Assembly (NCBI GenBank): GCA_963920525.1
Contig: OY986438.1
Span: 77,014,060-77,078,059 of the forward strand
Length of the DNA: 64,000 bases
Source: Dichetophora obliterata
Lineage: Eukaryota > Arthropoda > Insecta > Diptera > Sciomyzidae
Direction: 5' to 3'
The notes beneath the pieces were generated by a model that searched no databases, was not told the DNA's origin, and saw nothing but the letters and a program-made list of their open reading frames with translations. Below are positions 11,165 through 20,083 of this stretch, in pieces (positions within the stretch are counted from its first letter, which is position 1; every line of letters begins with the position of its first letter). Position numbers and translations under genes: made by a program.

Positions 11165-11472
11165 AAGTGCACCTATGCTTAACAGAAAACAGAAACTACT
11201 TTGCTGCATATCATTAATAAATATAAACCGTATATATTTAATTCATTTTTTGCTAATCCATATCTTTGTTACATTCAAAGCTCTATCAATAAGTAACAAT
11301 AAAATATTACCTTTAAGGACCATAGGGACACCCATGTCCCAAGAAATTACAAGAAAACTTAAGATTGTTTATAATTGTTTTTAAATATGCTTAATTGAAG
11401 TTAATTTAACCATTTGATGATCTCAAAAAATTTGTTTCATTTCTGGAAACCTAGTGGTCTTCAAAGGGTTAA
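11165..11472 (+). other. Right end of the interrupted piggyBac element
   Basis: The short frame HLCLTENRNYFAAYH ends in TAA at 11215-11217 and continues the cysteine-rich transposase tail from 4401. About 250 bp of 3' sequence follow, including a second copy of the gggacac..gtccc motif (11328-11343), and the terminus CAAAGGGTTAA. An alternative reading is that 11307-11472 is a separate 166-bp piggyBac MITE, since ttacctttaaggaccatagg resembles the left terminus. Confidence 0.65.
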
Positions 11473-13528
11473 GGCTCTTTTCTTCTATTTGTGGTTCCTA
11501 AGTTAAAAAATGCGTAAACGTAAATATAAGTTGGAGTTAAGGTTAAGCTAAAAGGTTAATCTTATTGATTAAAATTGTAACATACCGAATCCTCAACACA
11601 TCTATTTAGGTTAAAACAAGATTCTAGAAAATTCGAGTTAGACTTTTCAAACTTATTCCGTAATCTTCTGCTTGATTTCCATAGGAAATTTAACTTGAAT
11701 TCCAAATATTTCAATTGTTGCTCCAGTGCATCATCATTAATTGTTTTCATAGAATTATCTGTAACAAACTTTATCATTTCATCAATTTTTTGCTACGCGC
11801 CAACTTGCTTGCAGCAAGCTACACTTTAAAAAGATCAATATTTTTAATTGCAGGTTCCATTTTAAAATTAAATTATTTTTTATTGCACGTAAACATATAT
11901 AATCATAATTCAAATTAATTCAACACTTTTATAATTCACCGCAACCTTATTTATTGATATTAAATTAGTTTTTTATCGGACTTTTGTTTTCTTTTCACTT
12001 TTTGACCGTTCGAAATAAAAATCACGTGCTAATTAGTAAAAAAGCTCTATCAACACACTTGCGTTCGTTCATTTGCATTTTCCATCCTTAGTCTTCGGAT
12101 TATTTCGATCAATTATCAATTCATCTGTCTTTAAAAATTGAGCTGGAAACATATATAATGGGTGCGCATGATTTACAACAACAGTTGCTGAATGTCTCTG
12201 ATTTGTGCATGGTATAAAGATAGAGGTAGCTACAGCGCTGACTGTGCTCTCTTTCCATATTGCCATGTCTGTCAAATTCAGCTGTGTGGCGAATGAAAAC
12301 AAAAAAAAAATAAATAAAAAGTTTTGCTTCGTTTTGACATTTCCGGCAGTATGCCCTCATCTGGTGCATTTACCTGTATTCTTCTACCATGGATTTGTGT
12401 TGTAGAAAATCGTTTTTCATATCAGTTTTGGCAACCGGAAAAATTATTTTGCCAAGAGACAATATTTAGAAAATTTTGGCGAAAAAAACCTTTTAGCTAA
12501 TATAGTAAATTGGCCTAGAGCACGTAAACCAATTTCAATCGATTCCCAATCAAACATCTTGAATGAAATGGTTTTGGCTAAAAAACTTTTTTAGCCAAGC
12601 TAACATCAATTTTGGCCAAGCAAGCAAATCGGCCTAGATAACAAGACTAATGTTAATCAATTCCCTACCAATGCTAGAATAATATGTTTTTGGCCAAAAA
12701 ATTACTTTTGACCAAGTTAACATATTGGTATTGGCCAGTAATGGTATAGATATATAGTTAGGGAGTTATAAAAATTTTATCAAAATCTGTACAGTCGTTT
12801 AAGCGTGAAGGAATGAAATCATACCTCTAGCTTGTAGATGTGCTGGACAAAAGAACTAGTATGAATATTGCACGGCGAAAAATGATATACAACCGCGTAT
12901 TGCAAGTAGGTGCACCTAAAAACTTATTTTTAATTTAGTATTTATATTTTCCCTCAATATTTAAAAAAATTTCAGATATGTTTTTTGATATACCTATTTT
13001 TTATTCACCTGCTAAAGTTTTCAAAGATTTTTTCTTTTAGCATTAAAAACACAAATATTTAAATAAATCGCCAACATTTTTTAGTTATAGTAAACAACAA
13101 AAACAAGACATTTTTGGCAAGCAAAAAACATATTTTCACTATTTTTTTACTTCGATTACATTCTTATAAAACCAAAAGAAGTGTAGCGCTAACAAGATAG
13201 GTAGTGAAAATAACTTATATTCTGAAATTATTTTCGTAAAATAATTGTCAACTTTGATGTCTTTGTGTGTCTAAAAAATTTCTGAACTATTTTGATTGGT
13301 TTCTCTTATCTGGAGTATTAGCTGTCGACAAGTACACACTTTTTGGAATATTGATAATTGAACTGTTTTATACTTATGACCACGAATACAGATCTCTTTT
13401 TAGCTCTTAGATCTTAGTTTTTAGCCTTAATGTAACTAAAAATGGGCGGGGAGCGAAGAAAATCAGAAAAGGCAAATTATGGGTGCTATATTATACACTA
13501 TACTAACATACATATGTGTTTATTGCAG
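11473..13528. other. AT-rich intronic stretch with a degenerate tandem pair
   Basis: I see no gene here. Between about 12470 and 12720 two diverged units of roughly 115-130 bp follow each other, each with ttttggc(c/t)aaaaaa, 'agccaag/accaag' and ggcctag motifs. Short frames on both strands near 11562-11918 and 12069-12405 have no recognisable domain and overlap one another. The last 28 bp before the exon (acatacatatgtgtttattgcag) form the splice acceptor. Confidence 0.5.
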
Positions 13529-13803
13529 ATATTTTCGACATTTCCTTGAAAGAAAAGCATCTTCGCCTAGATCAACAAAAGACTGACAAGTGGCATGTGT
13601 TCGCTGACAATGAAGTCATTTTGAAGAAAGGCTACGTCAATAAACGCAAGGGCTTATTCGCGCGAAAACGTATGATGTTGCTTACTACAGGGCCACGGCT
13701 TATCTACATTGATCCTGTTCAGATGGTTAAAAAAGGAGAGATACCATGGAACCATGAATTGCGGGTCGAAGCTAAGAACTTTAAAATATTTTTTGTACAT
13801 ACG
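13529..13803 (+). CDS. Pdk1: Pdk1 penultimate coding exon (PH domain)
   Basis: This 275-bp exon encodes most of the PH domain of 3-phosphoinositide-dependent protein kinase 1, the kinase that phosphorylates the activation loop of AKT, S6K and other AGC kinases at the plasma membrane. It reads [67 protein letters not shown] and FFVHT. The basic [10 protein letters not shown] loop holds the residues that in human PDK1 (Lys465, Arg472, Arg474) bind PIP3. The exon starts after tattgcag with two bases of a split codon and ends after a complete codon at a consensus donor acg|gtaagtg. Similarity to the human protein continues across the junction (FFVHT then PNRTYYL in the exon at 59770). I see no stop or frameshift. 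Confidence 0.95.
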
Positions 13804-14149
13804 GTAAGTGTATAAGTCCCTAAACGAAATATTATCTTATCATTCACTTTTTCGAAAATTAAATTTTACTTGACACGGTGTGCAGAAAGTAACCGGGCAA
13901 TTTTGTGTTTCATTTCCAACAATGCATATGGCTGCAAAAATTCAATGAATATCAGCACAACCAAATTCGAACACTTTAAAATAAATTTAAGAAAAATTAT
14001 GATAACTGGGTGCGATGGAATCGCAACATATCCTATAAGAATTTCTATAAAGCTTGGTTGTCCATGAAATCAATGATAGCATATTTTAATTACAATATTG
14101 TTTTTAATAACTAAAAAAAAATAATATTTTTTTAGAATTCTATTTGAGC
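13804..14149. other. Intron start, no gene recognised
   Basis: Apart from the splice donor I see nothing here. The open frame at 13870-14067 has no domain signature and is probably chance. Confidence 0.5.
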
Positions 14150-14474
14150 TTAACCCTCCGATGAGTGATAAGGTCCCTAGGGACCTTTTTGCCTTTTCAA
14201 ACTGAAATTACTCCTACTTCGGCCACTACAACCCCCCCCCAAAGTTACTCTGTATTACCAAGAGTATTTTGTTGCGCATCTTTTGGAAAAAAAATCAAGC
14301 CGATCGGATCATTACTTTAGGAGTTATTGAGGTTTTAGTGAGAATAGTACGCGGACGTTTGAATAGGTCCGTATGGACCTTGTACTCAATTTCACTAATA
14401 AATGCATGTTTTTGGGCATCATTATAATTTTTTTATTGTTTCAACACACAATTTACTTGTTCTGAACACAAAGA

Positions 14475-15171
14475 CCTAAACTCAAAGACATTAGGGATGA
14501 TGATAAAAACAAAAAATTCTAAGAAAAATTCGAAGACATGAACTTTATTGCTTTCAAGGAAAGGCACAATATTCTAATTTTATACTACTAGCAATAAATC
14601 AGTTCTTAGAATTTTTTGTTCTTAGTATTTTGTTCTTAGTATTTTTTGTTCTTAGTATTTTTGTTCTTAGAATTTTTTCTTAGAATTTTTTGTTTTTATC
14701 ATCATCCCTAAGAGCCCGAACAGAACCAAGGCGGATGTCGGTTGTCGGATTCGCCGTTCTACAAATTACATGAAAATATATGCAGCCGCCAAAAATGAAA
14801 TCGCCGTAGAAATGCATGACGGGAAAACGCCAGAATAGAATCTATTCTAATTTCTCTCTGACGTGTGTCGGATCTCTCTCTGAGTGACTTAAATGTTGCC
14901 ATATTTTTGCTAAAGATTGGGTACGTTCAGTGTTATTTTCTTAGTTTTTACTATGATCTGACATTCTGTTTTTGTGCCTGTGTTGCATTCATGTGAATTT
15001 AAAGCATAATATAAAATAATTTGTATCATTCCCAATATAAAATGCAACCGTGATCCGACAACCGACAACCGCTCATATTCTGGACGTGTTCTCAGCGGAT
15101 TTCGCAGAGAGAGGCCCGCCATCCGACATCCGCCTTGGTTCTGTTTGGGCTCTAATATCTTTGAGTTTAGG
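14475..15171. repeat. Inverted repeat in the piggyBac 5' region, with an inner foldback MITE
   Basis: The outer arms are cctaaactcaaagacattag (14475-14494) plus agcccgaacagaaccaaggc (from 14713), against their reverse complement at 15115-15171. The left arm is split by an inner element at about 14493-14710, which starts gggatgatgataaaaac, ends gtttttatcatcatccc and is flanked by TA on both sides. That inner element carries about five tandem 'ttcttagtattttttg' units (14602-14695). The outer pair could be a MITE or an arm structure belonging to the piggyBac element itself. Confidence 0.65.
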
Positions 15172-15187
15172 TAGACGTACGAAAGAG

Positions 15188-15195
15188 TATAAAAG
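15188..15195 (+). promoter_or_regulatory. Likely TATA box of the piggyBac-like transposase gene
   Basis: TATAAAAG lies 62 bp upstream of the transposase ATG (15250), a normal distance for a short 5' leader. It is the only good TATA match in this leader. Confidence 0.5.
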
Positions 15196-15249
15196 AAGTT
15201 GTAGTTTGTAGATGAAAGGCGTGCAGCTGATAGTAGATTTGTTAATTTT

Positions 15250-16783
15250 ATGGACGAAGACATGGATGAAGAAATTGATATTGCTGCAATTGATAATTAT
15301 GAAGTTGAGGATGATGAAGATCGCACATACCAACCTGCTGAAGAGTCAGATGCCGAAACTGAAGGATACGTCGAGCTAAATGAAGATACTGATGACGACG
15401 ATGATGAAGAGGAAGAAAATGATGGACAGGAAACGAATGAAAGTTACTATATTGGTAAAGATGGCACGCAATGGAAAGAAACCAGGACCAACAGGAAATA
15501 TACACGACCCCTATACAATAATGCGTTCAATCATGACAGAGGAAATAACACACTTAGTGCTACGTGAAACAAATCGTAAAGGCAGGGAGGTTACAGCTGC
15601 ATGGAATTTGGCGAATCCCACGAAGAAAAAGGAGTGGAAGCCAGTGACAGTGAAAGAGTTTGACGCCTTTGTAGCTATTCTTTTGTATGCTGAACTCACA
15701 AGATCAAACCATGAACCAGCTATGGAATAATGGGGCGCGACGCGTTGCCCAATATACAAAGCTGCGTTGTCGTACGATCGCTTCATGTTTATAAAGCAAT
15801 TTATTCGATTCGACAATGGAAATACTCGACAACAGCGACTTATCAACAGCAAAACTGCGGCTATTGACGATATTTGGCAAATGTTGCAACATAACTTGGC
15901 AGCAGCTTACACTCCTCATGAAGCACTAACAGTTGATGAGCAGTTGTTCCCTTACAGAGGCCGCACCCGCTTCACACAATATATTCCGTCAAAGCCAGCT
16001 AAGTATGGTTTGAAAGTATGGTGGTTATGCGACTCACAGAGTTATCATCCTGTGAAGGGAATGATATATTCTGGAAAACTGCCAAACCAACAACGGGAGA
16101 TAAACCAAGGGCAGAACGTAGTGCTGGATCTTGTGGAAAAATATTTAGATGCTAGCCGTACTATATACGCGGATAATTTCTTTACCACTCTTGACTTGGC
16201 GCGTATTTTGTGGAGGAGGAAGACCGCATATGTTGGTACAGTGCGCTACAACAAAACATTCATTCCACAGGAGTTCAAGAAGAACCCGAAGCGCACCATC
16301 AATAGTACATTATTTGGGTTCAACGAAGGGGATATAGCGTTATGCTCATACGTGCCGAAAAAAAATAAAGTGGTGAACGTGCTCTCCACAATGCACTACA
16401 CCTGCCTCGTTGACGAGCAAACCGAGAAGCGGAAGCCCTATGCCATATTAGATTACAACGCCAACAAATGCGACGTTGATACCATGGATCAAATGCTAGG
16501 CACTTACAGCTGCAAAAGAGCAACACAACGATGGCCGTTGGCCATGTTTTATAATATGCTGGACGTCGCTGCATTGGCTGCTTTTACGATTTACAACGAA
16601 ATGAAGCCTATAAAAAGGAGTGACAGACGGCGGTCGTTCTTGTTACTGCTAACGAAACAATTGGCCACACCAAATATCGAAGAACGTGCCCTGAACAACC
16701 ATATAACCTCATATCCAAGGATACGCAATGCGATGGAAGCATTCGATGTCAGGGTAAGAAAAACTCTTCAAATTCAAGAATAG
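15250..16783 (+). pseudogene. piggyBac-like transposase, one frameshift and one nonsense codon
   Basis: The N-terminus (MDEDMDEEIDIAAIDNYEVE) is strongly acidic, as usual in the family. Between about 15490 and 15560 the reading moves from the first to the second frame (REVTAAWNLANPTKKKEW). A TAA at 15728-15730 sits where GARRCPIYKAAL-type sequence begins. From 15767 the rest is open for 338 codons. The catalytic aspartates are all visible: TVDEQLFPYRGR (15935), TIYADNFFTTLDLARIL (16172) and DVDTMDQMLGTYSCKR (16478, 16487). The frame ends at 16783, but gtaaga at 16756 and tttcag at 16824 could splice to a short last exon ending at the terminal TTAA. Only two lesions are seen, so this copy was active recently. 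Confidence 0.85.
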
Positions 16784-16883
16784 AATATATAGTTATTTGT
16801 TTTTTATTATTCTTTTCATTTCAGGTATTATCAAGACCGATGGAAGGCAATGCACAGGAGGGTTAATGCCAATTAAGTTCATG

Positions 16884-17360
16884 AAGCAACAGGTTGCAAC
16901 AACAACAAGTTCTTTGCAGAACAAACCACCAAGCAGACTAGACAGACTGTTTCGGTGATAGCTACATCAACTCATAAGTAGTCTTCTGTGGTTTCTGCAG
17001 TACTATTCACTTTGAAAAGCCTATACGAACATCTTCTGTTAAATCCTTCTCCTAAACTATAAGAGATTGAGCAAAACTAAGGACAGGTTGCAACAACAAG
17101 TTCTTTGCAGAACAAACCACAAAGCAGACTAGACAGACTGTTTCGTTGATAGCAACATCAACTCATCAGTGGACTTCTTTGGTTTCTGCAGTACTATTCA
17201 CTTTGATAAGCCTATACGAACACCTTCTGTTAAATCAAAACAGAATTATGTGCTGTATGCCGCCTTCAAAGCAATGTCTTTCTACTACTTTGCGAAAGCA
17301 AAGGTTCAAAAAAGGTCCTTTTTTTGTCGATTTTGTCATCGGACTGTGCTATGATTAGAT
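16884..17360 (+). repeat. Tandem duplication of about 155 bp, with cysteine-rich-tail-like debris
   Basis: The segment from aggttgcaacaac (16884) to about 17035 is repeated from 17083 to 17236 with small differences, giving a period near 200 bp. Both copies read TTSSLQNKP.SRLDRLFR, similar to the linker before a piggyBac cysteine-rich tail, and after the second copy FFCRFCHRTV* (to 17354) looks like the end of such a tail. It may be the displaced C-terminus of the neighbouring transposase or a leftover of an older insertion. Confidence 0.5.
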
Positions 17361-17556
17361 CAATTGGTAAATATTATTTATTTTCAGGGAGTTAGTGATC
17401 TTTTTAATATTGTCTGGGGAGGAATATAAACTTTCTGATATTTTCGAAACGACATTTTGATAGTATGTGTTTGATGTTGATAGGCTCTGTGAAGTTACAA
17501 AATGTACAGGAAGGTTGCGGAGAGTTTTTTGCTAAGATATGGAAGTGTGTTATTTT

Positions 17557-17641
17557 CCGAGATCTCGGATTCGCCATCTGGAACTCATAAACGAGCTCGC
17601 TATCGAGTACGATATCTCGTGTTTACGAGTTCGAGATCTCG
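17557..17641. repeat. Palindromic CGAGATCTCG motifs
   Basis: ccgagatctcgg (17557-17568) and cgagatctcg (17632-17641) are perfect palindromes set in a stretch rich in cgagta, gatatctcg and cgagttcgag. The same motif opens each unit of the satellite at 24995-25880, so the two places share a repeat family. Confidence 0.6.
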
Positions 17642-17833
17642 TATTCGTTTTTTCATTTCCTTGTACAAATTTTTCTTTATTTTTAAAAATAAATCAATTA
17701 TTTTTAGTTCGCTGTTAATTTTACATGTTTTAAGCAAAAAAAAAAATGTTTAAATATAAAATAAGAAATAAGTTTATAAAAAATTTATAAAAAAAAAACA
17801 ACACAACAAAAAAAAATTTTTTTGTCCTGGTTG

Positions 17834-17875
17834 GGGTTTGAACCCACGACCATAGGCTAGCTCTCATTCTTAATG
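17834..17875 (-). repeat. tRNA-like Pol III B-box remnant
   Basis: On the minus strand gtcgtgggttcaaaccccaacc is a good match to a tRNA T-arm with an internal promoter B box (GGGTTCAAACC) and is followed by a short A/T run. I see no matching acceptor stem or clear A box, so it is a SINE or tRNA relic, not a gene. Confidence 0.45.
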
Positions 17876-18049
17876 ATGGAAATTAAGCAACGGATGTAAA
17901 TAATAATGTTTGCAGTTTTTCGCTAGTATAAAAAAATCATAATTCTCATAAGATGCTGTTTGGTAAAAATTTGGTGTTTTTGCAAAAAAAGTTGTTGGCA
18001 AATATCTTATATTTTCGGCAGTTTGAGAAGGATTCGATATTTTTAATTA

Positions 18050-18140
18050 ACGAATTGTTCTCGAATCGTATTCTCGGACTCGTTAACGAATCGCATTCTC
18101 GGACTCGTTAACGAATAGTATTCTCGCCCGGGATTCGATA
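18050..18140. repeat. Short tandem units ctcggactcgttaacgaat
   Basis: Two and a half copies of a roughly 24-bp unit (attctcggactcgttaacga) stand in a row. The reverse complement appears at 23880-23930. The pair brackets the antisense transposon genes and could be subterminal repeats of that element. Confidence 0.5.
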
Positions 18141-18498
18141 TGGGGACATCTGCGCCGTGAGTGCATGTCTAGTGCACTGCACCAAACACTGGCGATGCGA
18201 TTTCAGTACAATTTCGCAGTTTTTCTTATCCTTCATATTGTTCTGCTGCTGTTGTTTGTAAAACTGCGAAGAAAAAATTTGTTTTCTTTATTTATATTGA
18301 AAATTATAAACTTTCTTAGACTAACTTTCTTACTAAAATATGTTTTAAAAACTAAAACTCAAAATTTTAAGGATTTAACTTCCACCTGACTTTATATAAA
18401 TACTTAAATAGGATTTTAAAACAAAAAATTAAAAATGGCAGGATTTCACTTCTACCTGACTGTCTAAATATTAATATATTTTAAAATTAAAGATCCAA

Positions 18499-20060
18499 TC
18501 ATGATTTTTGTGTGAGTTTTCGTTGCCGATCCTTTGGATACTGGAACCATTTTTTGGCAACAGCAATAGCATCGCAAGCTCGTGCATTTGGAAATTTCTC
18601 CATTGTGCATTCTGCATTGAAAAATTAAGTAGACTTAGTTATCGAAAACCTCATGTTAAATTTCACCTTTCTTACCTTTTATTATGTTGATAGTATGAAA
18701 TGAATGGACAGCTGTGTTTTTATTGTGCCCAAACCACGAAAAACTGCACGCTGCTTGGTCTGATAAAATGCATTTTAAGCTTGTTCGCACGTATTTTTCC
18801 AACGATAGGTCTTGCACTCCATTCAATATCCCTCTCTGAATAAGTTGAAAAAAAATTATTGTACAACTAATAACTATTATTTATTATTATATAACATTTG
18901 ATGCATTGGGTGCAAAAAGGGCGTTAGAGAAAAAAAACTACAAAGTTTTTGAGAGCTTGTAGCTCGAGAAATTCGAATGTTAAGTTTTTGAGAGCTTGTA
19001 GCTCGTTACTGATTTATAATCGTAGCTGATTTATAAATCGTAGCTGATTTCGTCTTTAAAATAAATGCTTAAGTTTATTTCTGTGAGTGATGAATTTATT
19101 TATGAAAGAAATATAAGTAAGTCCAAACACTTTATAGCCAACAACAATTAGGCCAAACACTATCAAATAGCTGTTAAAATTTTTCAATTATCCACGTTTT
19201 GTCACAAGCCCATATCATATAAAAACAGTTGGGAGTAAAAAGGGTGAATAGCTTGAAACAACAATGAAATTCTTCGTATCGATGTGAAATTTTGAAAGAC
19301 GTTAGTTCATTATAATATAATCATTGTTTGCTATTCATGCAAACAGGCCGTGAAGGGCTCTCAATTTGCACTCATTGCATCAATTATTTAAATTTTGACC
19401 TCAAAAAAATAACATATTCCGACCATTTCATACATACCAAAGCACTTTCGCCGTGTTCTGTTTTTACTTCTTCCTCCAATTCTAAAAAGGACTCCGCTGT
19501 AGCTCGTGGAATGTTTAGTGAAAACGATGATCTAGAGTTTATTTTTCCGTTATTACTGCTCATAGTCTTCAACTCATCAAGCTCTCGACGCATACACTTT
19601 TGCTCCCGCCGTAAATATTTTAACTCTCGTAAAGAAGCTTTAAGCAAATTATTATTTTGTACTAAGAGATCATGGCTGGAAACTGCCGGTTTTATTGGTG
19701 ATTGAGAGTAGTCGCTATTGTCTGAGTCTGTTGATGCTTTTGCTGGGTTTTGCTGTCGTGATGTATTAGTTATTTCATTATTGTCTACTGCTTTAAGGTA
19801 TTGCTTGCTGATACTGGTTTTATTGTTATTTTGATAATAAAAATTTTTTTCAGCTATGGTTTTTTGTGTGCTAGTGCGTGGTTTAACATTTTGGTTAATT
19901 GTTGTAAGCTTGACATAATTTTGCGTTTCGCTGTTACCAAAGTCAAGTAGATCAGAATATTCTGAAATTAACAAGAAATGTGTTTTATTTATAATGGCTT
20001 ACAATGTTATCAAAGATTTATATTACGTAATTGCTCTTCCTCTTCACTTGCGTAGGCCAT
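18499..20060 (-). CDS. DUF4806-type protein, four exons, antisense inside Pdk1
   Basis: Four minus-strand exons join in frame: 20060-20027 (ATG, MAYASEEEEQL), 19961-19438, 18835-18676 and 18611-18499 (TGA). They total 831 nt, 276 residues. The introns have GT donors (gtaata, gtatgt, gtaaga) and AG acceptors with matching phases. Residues 108-145 (HDLLVQNNNLLKASLRELKY onward) look like a coiled coil. From about residue 160 the protein resembles the DUF4806 pattern as I remember it: IPRATAESFLELEEEV, GVQDLSLEKYVRTSLKCILS, CSFSWFGHNKN and FPNARACDAIAVAKKWF. DUF4806 proteins are of unknown function and, in insects, many appear to come from transposons. The ATG follows closely after the transposase-like gene at 20084, so both may have been one element. 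No lesion is visible, unlike that neighbour. Confidence 0.7.
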
Positions 20061-20083
20061 TATCTGAAATAAATAATACGATT

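Larger units (their letters stand above)
2842..11472 (+). mobile_element. piggyBac-type transposon, interrupted by a LINE that is interrupted by a Penelope element
   Basis: The left terminus is TTAACCCTTTTAG (TTAA at 2842-2845) and the right terminus is CAAAGGGTTAA (TTAA at 11469-11472), matching the piggyBac rule of TTAA target sites and short CCC-type inverted termini. A palindromic motif gggacac..gtccc lies just inside the left end (2860-2875) and recurs at 11328-11343. The transposase relic occupies 3164-4401 and resumes at 11165. Between them lies the LINE at 4402-11164. Removing that LINE leaves about 1.9 kb, a believable size for a partly deleted piggyBac element. Confidence 0.75.
1..13528 (+). 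other. Pdk1: Pdk1 intron upstream of the PH-domain exon (3' part)
   Basis: Everything before the exon at 13529 should be intron of Pdk1, because that exon begins after an AG acceptor (tattgcag at 13521-13528) in the middle of a codon and the kinase domain that must precede it is absent from the window. The intron is therefore at least 13.5 kb long. It holds two foldback elements, a transposon-protein relic and a nested piggyBac/LINE/Penelope cluster, described separately. That the intron reaches the left edge is an inference; an alternative promoter inside it is not excluded. Confidence 0.7.
14150..16866 (+). mobile_element. piggyBac-like transposon, nearly intact
   Basis: The element begins TTAACCCTCCGATGAG (TTAA 14150-14153) and the inverted partner GGAGGGTTAA ends at 16866. 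The length is 2.7 kb, typical for the superfamily. Inside the left end lie a ggtccctagggacc palindrome (14171-14184), a nested inverted-repeat region (14475-15171), a TATA box and the transposase gene. The right boundary is less sure: cysteine-rich-domain-like coding debris (FFCRFCHRTV) lies at about 17320-17354, outside it. Confidence 0.75.

Noticed and set aside
11307..11472. Independent 166-bp piggyBac MITE
   Set aside because: The transposase tail at 11165-11217 directly precedes it and pairs with the left part at 2842-4401, so a right end of the interrupted element explains it better. It is kept as an alternative.
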